This document shows, piece by piece, positions 42,809 to 50,568 of a stretch of DNA of 64,000 bases (position 1 is its first letter; the number at the start of each line of letters is the position of its first letter). Made by a program: the position numbers and the translations under genes. The notes beneath the pieces were generated by a model. It saw only the letters and a program-made list of their open reading frames with translations, did not search any database and had not been told where the DNA came from. Origin of the DNA: Ignavibacteriales bacterium (GTDB lineage: Bacteria; Bacteroidota; Ignavibacteria; Ignavibacteriales; Ignavibacteriaceae); contig JADJIA010000005.1 in assembly GCA_016707285.1 (NCBI GenBank), forward strand, positions 558,001-622,000, read 5' to 3'.

Positions 42809-44302
42809 ATGGAAATGACCAATCAATTAAATTATTTGTCAACGCTGATCCCTGAATATATCATAATATTCTTTTTGATGGTGATAGTATTTATGGATAT
42901 TAGCAAAGAAAAAATCGCCGCAAAAATTCCATTAGTGGCGATGAGTGGCATCTTTCTTGCTATCATCGTTGCGGTTATCTTTTCCGGGAATTTTTATTCC
43001 ACAGAAAAGATTTTAGACCCGAACGCAATTTTTGTTAACGATGGCTTCGCTTTCATATTTAAGTTTATGGTGCTTGCATCTTCCTTGATTATGATCTATT
43101 TTTTCCGTCATGATGAAGAAGTTAACAGTTATAAAGGGAGAAAAGGCGAGTTTTACATTCTGTTCTACTCGATGGTTCTCGGGATGCTACTGCTTGCATC
43201 AGCGAATGATCTGATCTCTGCTTATGTAGCTCTCGAAGTCCTTTCACTCCCCTCTTATGTAGCAGCCGGTTTTCTTAAGCGCGATAACAGAAGCAGTGAA
43301 GCTTCACTTAAATACCTTCTGTTTGGATCTGCAGCATCAGGAGTAATGCTTTTTGGAATCTCATTAATCATGCTTTCTGTCGGCTCCACTTCCTTTGCAT
43401 CGCTCACGGGCATTGGAACGGTTATTCCTGCTGATGTTCTGGTGGTTATGGGACTTCTATTCATAATTGGTGGTTTTGGTTATAAAATTTCGATGGTTCC
43501 ATTTCATTTTTGGGCTCCTGATGTTTTTGAGGGATCCCCCGTTTCGGTTACGACATTCCTTTCTGTTTCATCAAAAATTGCCGGTGTTGCAGTTTTTGCA
43601 AGATTTGTTTTGTCATCAATTTCTCCGGAACTTCAAACTGCCGGGATTCTTGATCTTGGGATGAACATCAATTCAATTCTGGTGTTTTTCTCCATCATAA
43701 CAATGACCGTTGGAAATTTTACTGCTATTTTCCAAACCAATATGAAACGACTTTTGGCTTACTCAAGTATTGGACATATTGGTTTTATCGTGGCAGCTCT
43801 CGCCTGCGGAAGTGAAAATGGTATGCTCGCAATACCAACCTACCTGCTCATCTACACATTGATGAATTTTGGTGCATTTCTTGTTATTTTGTTAATCAAA
43901 AGCAGAATTAACTCTGAAGATATCAGAGATTATAAAGGTCTTGGTTACAAAATGCCATTCCTTTCTGTGATGATGGTTATCTTTATGGTTTCACTTGCAG
44001 GGTTACCACCAACTGCCGGATTCTGGGCAAAGTTTTATGTGTTTACTGCGATAATGGAATCAAAGCTCTATTTACTTGCCATTGCAGCGATATTTAACAC
44101 AGTTGTTGCAGTTTTTTATTATTTCAGAATTCTGAAAACTCTCTATTTTGAAAAATCTGATTCGGAAGAAGTTCTTCCAATCCTCAGCACAGGCAACAAG
44201 ACAGTGCTTGCACTCCTTGGTGTGCCACTCCTGATTCTGGGTATTTATTTCTCCCCTGTCATCGAATTGGCAAGAGAGACTTTGAAAATAGCAGGATTTT
44301 AG
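42809..44302 (+). CDS. nuoN: NADH-quinone oxidoreductase subunit N
   Basis: 497 aa, the third antiporter-like subunit, with about 14 membrane helices. The motifs ALEVLSLPSYVAAGF, KISMVPFHFWAPDVFEGSPVSVTTFLSV (FHFWAPDVYEG-type) and AYSSIGHIGFIVAAL are the NuoN pattern. It is the last nuo gene; the operon lacks nuoE, nuoF and nuoG, so the electron-input module is absent or encoded elsewhere. A cysteine desulfurase gene starts 16 bases downstream. Confidence 0.95.
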   Translation: MEMTNQLNYLSTLIPEYIIIFFLMVIVFMDISKEKIAAKIPLVAMSGIFLAIIVAVIFSGNFYSTEKILDPNAIFVNDGFAFIFKFMVLASSLIMIYFFRHDEEVNSYKGRKGEFYILFYSMVLGMLLLASANDLISAYVALEVLSLPSYVAAGFLKRDNRSSEASLKYLLFGSAASGVMLFGISLIMLSVGSTSFASLTGIGTVIPADVLVVMGLLFIIGGFGYKISMVPFHFWAPDVFEGSPVSVTTFLSVSSKIAGVAVFARFVLSSISPELQTAGILDLGMNINSILVFFSIITMTVGNFTAIFQTNMKRLLAYSSIGHIGFIVAALACGSENGMLAIPTYLLIYTLMNFGAFLVILLIKSRINSEDIRDYKGLGYKMPFLSVMMVIFMVSLAGLPPTAGFWAKFYVFTAIMESKLYLLAIAAIFNTVVAVFYYFRILKTLYFEKSDSEEVLPILSTGNKTVLALLGVPLLILGIYFSPVIELARETLKIAGF

Positions 44303-44310
44303 ATATTTTT

Positions 44311-44346
44311 CGAGGTAGATGAATAAAAATAATTTGATCTACCTCG
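44311..44346 (+). promoter_or_regulatory. Perfect 10-bp inverted repeat covering the ribosome-binding site and start of the cysteine desulfurase
   Basis: CGAGGTAGAT (44,311-44,320) pairs exactly with ATCTACCTCG (44,337-44,346) across a 16-base loop. The first arm contains the GAGG ribosome-binding site and two bases of the ATG (44,319-44,321); the second lies in codons 7-10. An RNA hairpin here would block initiation. Confidence 0.5.
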
Positions 44347-45467
44347 ATAACAATTCAACCACCCGTGTTGATCCCCGTGTCTTCGACGCTATGGCGCCTT
44401 ACTTCCACGAATTATATGGAAATCCCTCATCCCCACACAGATACGGCCTGGAGGCTTCAATAGCTGTTGAGGCAAGTCGTTTAATGATCAAAAAGTTATT
44501 TGGAATCGAAGACCGGGAGTTATATTTTACTTCTTCGGCTACAGAGTCCATTAATATTGCGATTATGGGGACGGCTTTTGCCAATTTTTCGATCAAAAAA
44601 CATCTAATTACCCAGGCTACTGAACACCCTGCTGTTCTTGAGGTCTTTAAGAGTCTTGAATCACTCGGATTTCGAACTACCGTACTGGATGTGGATGGTC
44701 AAGGATTTGTGGATCCTCAAGCCATTAAAAACGCAATTGAACCCGATACACTCCTTGTTTCAATTATGGCTGCAAATAATGAAATTGGAACGCTTCAAGA
44801 TTTGGTCAGTATCGGAAAAATATGTGAAGAGATGGAAGTTCTATTCCATTCTGACCTTACACAGGCAGCAGGAAGATATGCTTTTAATGTCAGCGAAATT
44901 AAACTTGACATGATCTCCGGAGGGGCACACAAAATTCATGGTCCTAAAGGGATTGGGTATCTCGGATTAAACAAAACCACAAAAAAGATCAGGATTAACC
45001 CATTGATGTATGGTGGCGGACAGGAAAACGGGCTTTCTCCTGGAACTTTAAATGTCCCTTTGATTGTTGGTTTAAGTAAGGCACTGGAAATTTGTGAAGA
45101 AAACAGAACCGGGGAAACAGAGTTTTTGAACGGCTTAAGGCAACTTTTTTTTACTACTCTAACCGAAAATATTGAAGGGGTCCATCTTAATGGGCCCGGA
45201 ATAAGACTGCTTAATAATCTTAGTCTCAGGTTTGATAACATCAGCTCAAATGACTTGATAAATGGTATTAAAACTCTTGCATTTTCAGCCGGTTCAGCTT
45301 GTGCAACAGGTGAAGGAAAACCGAGTCATGTTCTTAAAGCTATTGGATTGAATGACAGTCAGATTAAATCCACTGCCAGATTTGGTTTCAGCCGCTTTAA
45401 TTCCGGACATGAAATTCTCACAGCGGCAAACGAAATTGTTAATTTTATAAAATTAAAGAGAAAATAA
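44319..45467 (+). CDS. Cysteine desulfurase (IscS/NifS family)
   Basis: 382 aa, PLP-dependent aminotransferase-fold. IYLDNNSTTRVDPRV opens the protein; GGAHKIHGPKGIGYL holds the PLP Lys near residue 203; and SAGSACATGEGKPSHVL carries the persulfide-forming Cys. It takes sulfur from L-cysteine for Fe-S clusters and thiolation. It follows nuoN by 16 bases and is followed by an unknown 103-aa gene (1-base overlap) and an IscA-like gene, so it is part of a small Fe-S assembly group placed after complex I. Confidence 0.93.
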   Translation: MNKNNLIYLDNNSTTRVDPRVFDAMAPYFHELYGNPSSPHRYGLEASIAVEASRLMIKKLFGIEDRELYFTSSATESINIAIMGTAFANFSIKKHLITQATEHPAVLEVFKSLESLGFRTTVLDVDGQGFVDPQAIKNAIEPDTLLVSIMAANNEIGTLQDLVSIGKICEEMEVLFHSDLTQAAGRYAFNVSEIKLDMISGGAHKIHGPKGIGYLGLNKTTKKIRINPLMYGGGQENGLSPGTLNVPLIVGLSKALEICEENRTGETEFLNGLRQLFFTTLTENIEGVHLNGPGIRLLNNLSLRFDNISSNDLINGIKTLAFSAGSACATGEGKPSHVLKAIGLNDSQIKSTARFGFSRFNSGHEILTAANEIVNFIKLKRK

Positions 45468-45778
45468 TGAACGAAGCATACAATCTTCTGATAAATGAAA
45501 AGGAAAAATTTCTTGGTTTTTATAAATTCCGGTTCCCTGTTTTTCACAAATCAAATGTCTTCTACAGAGATATTGTATATTGTGTAAAATATTACCTGGG
45601 TTCAAGAAATCTAACCCTTAAAGATAAGATACTGGAAAAAACAACACAAGATTTTATTAAACACCTGGAAACTTCGGGAATATTAAACTATATGAGTCCT
45701 AAAACATGGCTTTTGAATTATCCTGAATTTTCCACAGTAACACCTGTTCCCGGTGCTGAAGCCGGAGTCCAAAATTAA
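45467..45778 (+). CDS. Small protein of unknown function in the Fe-S gene group
   Basis: 103 aa, soluble, with no motif I recognise. It is Lys/Tyr/Phe-rich with YKFRFPVFHKSNVFY and two Cys-free helical stretches; the single Cys is in IVYCVKYYLG. Its ATG overlaps the desulfurase stop by one base, and the IscA-like gene follows after 13 bases, so it is surely translated with them. It could be an accessory of sulfur transfer or a phylum-specific protein; no function can be assigned. Confidence 0.62.
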   Translation: MNEAYNLLINEKEKFLGFYKFRFPVFHKSNVFYRDIVYCVKYYLGSRNLTLKDKILEKTTQDFIKHLETSGILNYMSPKTWLLNYPEFSTVTPVPGAEAGVQN

Positions 45779-45791
45779 GATGAGGTCTTAA

Positions 45792-46142
45792 ATGAGTGAA
45801 TTAAACGTTGAAAACGAAATATTAATTTCCGAAAAAGCTGCCAAACAGATTTTGAAGATCATGGAAGAAAATGCTGTTATCGAAGGCAGTGGCCTTCGAG
45901 TAGGAGTAAAGGGGGGTGGATGCTCGGGTCTTTCATATACCATGAATTTTGATTCAGCTCCAAAAGAATCGGACACAGTGGTTGAGTATAGTGGAGTAAG
46001 ATTGTTTGTTGACCCAAAAAGTCTTTTTTACCTCATGGGAACTGAACTCGATTTTTCTGATGGTCTAAATGGAAAAGGATTCACTTTTAACAATCCAAAC
46101 GCATCAAAAACCTGCGGTTGCGGGCAATCTTTTGGTGTCTAA
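45792..46142 (+). CDS. IscA/ErpA-family iron-sulfur carrier protein
   Basis: 116 aa, the typical size of A-type carriers. The three Cys ligands are in GGGCSGLSYT and the C-terminal TCGCGQSFGV (Cys-x-Cys). The core block LRVGVKGGGCSGLSY matches HesB/IscA/SufA/ErpA. It receives and delivers [Fe-S] clusters to apoproteins; NuoB, NuoI and LipA are potential clients in this window. It abuts the superoxide dismutase gene with no gap (TAA ATG). Confidence 0.92.
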   Translation: MSELNVENEILISEKAAKQILKIMEENAVIEGSGLRVGVKGGGCSGLSYTMNFDSAPKESDTVVEYSGVRLFVDPKSLFYLMGTELDFSDGLNGKGFTFNNPNASKTCGCGQSFGV

Positions 46143-46871
46143 ATGAAAAGAAGAAATTTTCTTTCTGCTGTCGGACTTTTTACCGCAGCAGCCGTTGCCT
46201 CTCCGGTAACTAATACACTCAACAAGTTTAACCAATTTAACTCAAATACGAGGAGAAATAATATTATGTCAAAATTTGAATTACCGGCTCTGCCATATTC
46301 CTACGATTCACTTGAACCTGTGATCGATAAGATGACAATGGAAATTCATCACACAAAACATCATCAGGCTTATGTAACAAATCTCAATAAAGCCATTGAA
46401 GGAACAGAGATGGAAGGAAAATCACTCGAACAACTAATGAGTGAAATTTCCAAATATCCGGCTGCCGTTAGAAACAACGGTGGTGGTCACTTCAACCATT
46501 CTCTTTTCTGGACAATAATGAAGCAAGGTGGCGGAAATCCTTCCGGAGCGCTACTTGATGCCATTAACTCTGCTTTTAATTCAGTTGATGAAATGAAAGA
46601 GAAATTTAACAACGCTGCTATGACCAGATTTGGTTCAGGTTGGGCGTGGTTGAGTGTCTCCGGAGGTAAACTTGTAATTTCTTCAACTCCAAATCAAGAC
46701 AATCCTTTAATGGATGTGGCTGATGTAAAAGGAACACCTGTTCTTGGACTCGATGTGTGGGAACATGCATACTATCTGAAATACCAAAACAGAAGAGCCG
46801 ATTATTGCGGAAACTGGTGGAACATCGTTAATTGGGACGAAGTTGCCAAAAGATTTGCCCAAGTAAAATAA
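46143..46871 (+). CDS. Superoxide dismutase (Fe/Mn family) with Tat-like signal peptide
   Basis: 242 aa. Metal ligands are visible in EIHHTKHHQAYV, GGGHFNHSLFW and LDVWEHAYYLKYQN. The segment PNQDNP places Gln at the position that favours Mn in the family. Upstream of the catalytic domain (which begins PALPYSYDSLEP) the protein has KRRNFLSAVGLFTAAAVASP, a twin-arginine-type signal. A second start, ATG 46,266, has GAGGAG upstream and gives a 201-aa cytoplasmic form without signal. Both forms may be made. It directly follows the IscA-like gene. It converts superoxide to peroxide and oxygen. Confidence 0.92.
   Translation: MKRRNFLSAVGLFTAAAVASPVTNTLNKFNQFNSNTRRNNIMSKFELPALPYSYDSLEPVIDKMTMEIHHTKHHQAYVTNLNKAIEGTEMEGKSLEQLMSEISKYPAAVRNNGGGHFNHSLFWTIMKQGGGNPSGALLDAINSAFNSVDEMKEKFNNAAMTRFGSGWAWLSVSGGKLVISSTPNQDNPLMDVADVKGTPVLGLDVWEHAYYLKYQNRRADYCGNWWNIVNWDEVAKRFAQVK
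46266..46271 (+). promoter_or_regulatory. Alternative internal start of superoxide dismutase
   Basis: ATG at 46,266 lies 15 or so bases after GAGGAGA in the same frame. It would produce a mature-size enzyme without the Tat-like peptide. This site alone determines whether the enzyme is exported or cytoplasmic. Confidence 0.5.
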
Positions 46872-46882
46872 AACAATTTGCC

Positions 46883-46908
46883 GTCCCGGTGGTTTAAGCC
46901 ATCGGGAC
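46883..46908 (+). other. Intergenic hairpin after superoxide dismutase
   Basis: GTCCCGGTGG (46,883-46,892) pairs with CCATCGGGAC (46,899-46,908), with one G-U wobble. No T-run follows, so it is not a classic terminator. It resembles the CCCGA/TCGGG hairpins at 15,508 and TTCCGA/TCGGAA at 22,077, which suggests a family of intergenic hairpins. Confidence 0.5.
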
Positions 46909-46928
46909 ACTTAAAAACAAGAATTATT

Positions 46929-47543
46929 ATGCTACCTATATTCCCCCTTTCACTTGTTGTATATCCCGGTTCGAAGTATCCTCTTCATATTTTTGAGGAG
47001 AGATATAAGAACATGGTTAAATATTCAATGAAACTCGATGAACCATTTGGGATTGTGATCTTCGAAAACAATACTCTTGGCAGGATTGGGACAAAAGTTA
47101 AAGTTGATTCAATTACAAAAAACTATCCTGATGGAAGTTTTGATATAATTGTTCGTGGGAAAGAAAGATTTATTCTCAAAAACCTTAATGAAAATATCAT
47201 AGGATTTTTTGAAGCTGAGGTGGATACTTATGAAGATGTTATTTCCGGGATTTATCGTGATCTTGAAAATCAAATGATCGACATCTTCTCAGAAGTGATC
47301 GGAAAAGCAAAAATTGATCTCGGTGATAATTTTTATTTCAATCTCGAAGAATCGAAGATGAAATCATTTAAGATTGCTGAAAAAGCCGGACTTTCTCTCG
47401 AGCAACAACAAACTTTGTTAACACTTCAAAACGAAGGTGAAAGAATTTACCTTCTAATCGAACATTTGCGTAAATTATCAGTTGAACTTGACACTCGAGA
47501 ACAACTGCGACAAATAATGCAACATGATGGTTTTGTAAACTAA
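46929..47543 (+). CDS. Lon N-terminal-domain protein (LON substrate-binding domain only)
   Basis: 204 aa from ATG 46,929; a TTG 51 bases upstream lies in the hairpin region and is unlikely. It begins LPIFPLSLVVYPGSKYPLHIFEERYKNM, the Lon N-domain signature, and continues with GRIGTKVKVDSI and YPDGSFDIIVRGKERF. There is no ATPase or protease domain, so it is a stand-alone Lon N-domain (as in several bacteria), of unknown function; possibly substrate selection. The helical C-terminal part has EQQQTLLTLQNEGERIYLL. A strong bidirectional terminator follows. Confidence 0.87.
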   Translation: MLPIFPLSLVVYPGSKYPLHIFEERYKNMVKYSMKLDEPFGIVIFENNTLGRIGTKVKVDSITKNYPDGSFDIIVRGKERFILKNLNENIIGFFEAEVDTYEDVISGIYRDLENQMIDIFSEVIGKAKIDLGDNFYFNLEESKMKSFKIAEKAGLSLEQQQTLLTLQNEGERIYLLIEHLRKLSVELDTREQLRQIMQHDGFVN

Positions 47544-47577
47544 AAAAAAATCCCGGTTTTGAGCCGGGATTTTTTTT
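47542..47577. terminator. Bidirectional terminator between the Lon-domain gene and atpC
   Basis: An A-run, TCCCGG (47,551-47,556), loop, CCGGGA (47,564-47,569) and a T-run (47,570-47,577). The A-run pairs with the T-run and the hairpin reads as a terminator on both strands, ending the convergent Lon-domain gene and the atpDC operon. Confidence 0.9.
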
Positions 47578-47983
47578 ATAAAGATGACCTTAACTTAATC
47601 CGGTTAAGAGCTCTGCTCAAAGCAGCCTCTGCCCGCGAAGCATCTATTTCCTGATTATGTTTTTCACTTAATCGTTGTCGTGCACGCTCGGCAGCTTTTT
47701 CAGCCCTCGTCATATCAATTTCCGATATATTCTCTATCGACTTAACAAGTATGAGCACTTTGTTATGCAACACCTCGATCACTCCGTTTGAAACAGCATA
47801 AATTTGTTCCGGTTCATTCGCAGTTTTAATTTTAATCCTGCCAATTTCGAGAGTGCTGATAATGGGTGCATGATTGAATAATACCTGAAACTCACCAACC
47901 GTACCGGGAACTGTTACCGAGAGGATATTCCCCTCAAACATTTTCTTGGATGGAGTCAATATTTCGAGATAAAACTCTTTCAT
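47576..47983 (-). CDS. atpC: ATP synthase epsilon subunit
   Basis: 135 aa with the F1 epsilon layout: an N-terminal beta sandwich (LEILTPSKKMFEGNILSVTVPGTVGEFQVLFNHAPIIS) and a short helical C-terminal domain (AEKAAERARQRL, AALSRALNRIKLR). It couples F1 catalysis to the rotor and can inhibit ATP hydrolysis. It overlaps the atpD stop codon by one base (TAATG). The rest of the ATP synthase genes are not in the window. Confidence 0.95.
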   Translation of the reverse strand: MKEFYLEILTPSKKMFEGNILSVTVPGTVGEFQVLFNHAPIISTLEIGRIKIKTANEPEQIYAVSNGVIEVLHNKVLILVKSIENISEIDMTRAEKAAERARQRLSEKHNQEIDASRAEAALSRALNRIKLRSSL

Positions 47984-49380
47984 TAGTTGCTCATTTCCTT
48001 GGCTTTTTCAAAGACTTCTTCAATTTTACCAACATACATAAATGCCTGCTCGGGGAGATCATCACATTCACCATCAAGAATGGCTTTAAATCCTGCAATG
48101 GTATCCTTCAGTTCAACATATTTACCTTTATAACCGGTAAACTGCTCGGCAACATGGAATGGCTGGCTTAGGAATCTTTGAATACGACGAGCGCGTCTTA
48201 CAGTGATTTTATCCTCGTCAGATAACTCATCCATTCCAAGAATGTTGATAATGTCCTGGAGGTCTTTATACTGCTGTAATACCTCTTTTACGCGTTTAGC
48301 AACTGCGTAATGCTCATCACCGACTATCTCCGGTGTAAGAATTCTTGAAGTTGAATCGAGTGGATCAACCGCCGGATAAATACCAAGTTCTGATATTTGA
48401 CGACTAAGAACTGTGGTAGCATCAAGGTGAGAGAAAGCTGCAGCCGGTGCAGGATCTGTTAAATCATCTGCAGGTACATAAATTGCTTGAACGGATGTGA
48501 TAGAGCCTCTGTCTGTAGAGGTAATTCTTTCCTGCAATGCACCCATCTCTGTTGCGAGAGAAGGCTGGTAACCCACAGCAGAAGGCATACGACCAAGAAG
48601 AGCTGATACTTCAGAACCTGCCTGGGTAAAACGGAAAATGTTATCAATAAAAAGAAGAACATCCTTGCCTTCTTCATCACGGAAATACTCAGCAAGTGAG
48701 AGACCGGTTAAACCAACTCTTAGTCTGGCTCCCGGTGGTTCGTTCATCTGGCCAAATACCAAAGCGGTTTTATTAATAACTCCCGATTCACTCATCTCAA
48801 GGTAAAGATCGTTACCTTCTCTGGTTCTTTCACCAACGCCGGCAAATACTGAATAACCACCATGATGGGTAGCGATATTGTTGATAAGTTCAAGAATAAC
48901 CACTGTTTTACCCACACCCGCACCACCAAAAAGACCGGTTTTTCCGCCTTTTGAGTATGGTTCGAGAAGATCAATTACTTTGATACCCGTTTCAAGCATT
49001 TCTGTGCTTGTTGAAAGGGTTTTAAATTCAGGAGCGGGTCGGTGAATTGGATAATGCTTATCTGTCTCAACAGGACCTTTACCATCAATTGGTTGCCCGA
49101 TTACATTAATCAACCTGCCAAGTGTGGTGGGGCCAACAGGTACCATGATTGGTGCACCGGTATCATAACCGATCATCCCTCTAACCAAACCATCGGTAGT
49201 ATCCATTGCAACCGCTCTAACTTTATCTTCTCCAAGGTGCTGCTGCACTTCTACTATTAATTCTTCGCCATTTTCACGAGGTATCTTAACCGCGTTTAAA
49301 ATTCCCGGTAGATGATTGTTTTCAAATTGTAAATCGACTACAGGGCCGATAACCTGAACTATTTTGCCTTGAAGCGCCAT
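47983..49380 (-). CDS. atpD: ATP synthase subunit beta
   Basis: 465 aa with Walker A GLFGGAGVGKTVVILELI (about residue 151), the catalytic Glu block GERTREGNDLY, DVLLFIDNIFRFTQAGSEVSALLGRMPSAVGYQP and YVPADDLTDPAPA. The DELSEEDK-type segment is DELSDEDKITV. It is the catalytic subunit of F1. Only atpD and atpC are together here, the split arrangement known in Bacteroidota/Chlorobi relatives. A consensus promoter lies upstream. Confidence 0.98.
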   Translation of the reverse strand: MALQGKIVQVIGPVVDLQFENNHLPGILNAVKIPRENGEELIVEVQQHLGEDKVRAVAMDTTDGLVRGMIGYDTGAPIMVPVGPTTLGRLINVIGQPIDGKGPVETDKHYPIHRPAPEFKTLSTSTEMLETGIKVIDLLEPYSKGGKTGLFGGAGVGKTVVILELINNIATHHGGYSVFAGVGERTREGNDLYLEMSESGVINKTALVFGQMNEPPGARLRVGLTGLSLAEYFRDEEGKDVLLFIDNIFRFTQAGSEVSALLGRMPSAVGYQPSLATEMGALQERITSTDRGSITSVQAIYVPADDLTDPAPAAAFSHLDATTVLSRQISELGIYPAVDPLDSTSRILTPEIVGDEHYAVAKRVKEVLQQYKDLQDIINILGMDELSDEDKITVRRARRIQRFLSQPFHVAEQFTGYKGKYVELKDTIAGFKAILDGECDDLPEQAFMYVGKIEEVFEKAKEMSN

Positions 49381-49410
49381 TTCATTCCTTATTATTTAAA
49401 TTCAGAGTTA

Positions 49411-49442
49411 CAAATTTACTATTTTTTCAACTCTTTTTCAAT
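49411..49442 (-). promoter_or_regulatory. atpD: Promoter of atpDC, Bacteroidota-type
   Basis: On the minus strand, ATTG (49,442-49,439), 20 bases, TAAATTTG (49,418-49,411) matches the TTTG/TTG-N19-21-TAnnTTTG promoter. It places the transcription start about 25 bases upstream of the atpD ATG. Confidence 0.68.
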
Positions 49443-49470
49443 TCCTGATTTACCAAGAGTTGGCTTTTGC

Positions 49471-49487
49471 AAAGGAAATATTCCTTT
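49471..49487. other. Weak hairpin after the NHL lipoprotein gene
   Basis: AAAGGAA-ATA-TTCCTTT (7-bp stem, 3-base loop) lies just beyond the lipoprotein stop codon. The sequence following it on the minus strand is not T-rich, so a terminator role is uncertain. Confidence 0.3.
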
Positions 49488-49493
49488 TAATTT

Positions 49494-50567
49494 TTAATTA
49501 TCTGTCGATAATCTGTATCTGACAATTTTGCCGTTCAATTTGTCAACCACAAAAAGAACTCTGTCATAGTGGGTCAATCCTGAAGGCTGTGAAAAGTTTT
49601 CAGGTCCGCCAAATTTTTGCAGTTGACCACCAAAAGAATTAAATCTGTAAACAGAATCTTTCCCGATATCGGCAACATACATATTCCCCGATCTGTCGAT
49701 AGCTACATCAGAAGGCAGAGTAAATTTATTTATCTGCATCAAATCAGAACCACCGGAGGGTGAAAGTTTTAATTCGTATTGTTCTCCCAAACTGCTGACC
49801 ACATAAGTAAGCCACTGTACACGGAAGCTGTTATCACCCGACAATGTTAAAATAAAGTCGATGTTCTTTTTGTCAAATCCAACAAGTGAAGAGATCCCGT
49901 TTGCCGAAAGAATTCCCGTTCCGTTTGGATCGATCGCCGGTAATCTTCCTATAAGTGTATCCTGCCTGGAGGCGTTTTTTTGATACGAAAGGATTGAATT
50001 ATCAGGGTTGACGACACTGGTATTGTTTGGACCTGTTCTTGAGATATAAAATGAGTTGTTGTAAAACACTGAAACACCGGTATAACTCAATCTAAGATCC
50101 AAATCTGAAACGCCTGAACCCGGTTTTGGAAGTAATCTGGTAACAGGAGCTGAAGCAAGATTATGCCCTCCGGCAACCATATCTATCTTATATACCGCAT
50201 CCATGGTTCGTGGAACACCATTTAATACCGTGTCAAATTTGCCAATAACTATCAGATTCAACTGATAATCCTGCTCAACTTTAAGTGGTTTTGGAAGTGT
50301 TTTGCTGCTTAATTGATCACCATTTTGATTTAACATCAGAAGCCGGTCGTTTCCGGTATCTGTTACATAGATAAAATAGTCTTTGCCAATGATTATGTCG
50401 GTTGGTGAATTAAAACCCGTCCAATCGGGCGTTAATTTGATGTAAACAGTATCCCCGGTAACATTTCCACCCGTTTTACCCGAATCAAAAACACTTAGAT
50501 CAAATTTCTCACCACATCCTGAAAACAGGATCAATGCAAGAACTGATAAAACAAAAGTCTTTTTCAT
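49494..50567 (-). CDS. Lipoprotein with NHL/beta-propeller-like repeats
   Basis: 357 aa from ATG 50,567 (one base after the PorV-like gene). Lipobox ILFSGC (Cys18). Repeated blocks such as FNSPTDIIIGKDYFIYVTDTGNDRLLMLN, FTLPSDVAIDRSGNMYVADIGKDSVYRFN and FSQPSGLTHYDRVLFVVDKLNGKIVRY are NHL-type beta-propeller blades. Such proteins typically bind ligands or other surface proteins. It is the last gene of the 49.5-60.2 kb envelope cluster. Confidence 0.8.
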   Translation of the reverse strand: MKKTFVLSVLALILFSGCGEKFDLSVFDSGKTGGNVTGDTVYIKLTPDWTGFNSPTDIIIGKDYFIYVTDTGNDRLLMLNQNGDQLSSKTLPKPLKVEQDYQLNLIVIGKFDTVLNGVPRTMDAVYKIDMVAGGHNLASAPVTRLLPKPGSGVSDLDLRLSYTGVSVFYNNSFYISRTGPNNTSVVNPDNSILSYQKNASRQDTLIGRLPAIDPNGTGILSANGISSLVGFDKKNIDFILTLSGDNSFRVQWLTYVVSSLGEQYELKLSPSGGSDLMQINKFTLPSDVAIDRSGNMYVADIGKDSVYRFNSFGGQLQKFGGPENFSQPSGLTHYDRVLFVVDKLNGKIVRYRLSTDN

Positions 50568-50568
50568 C

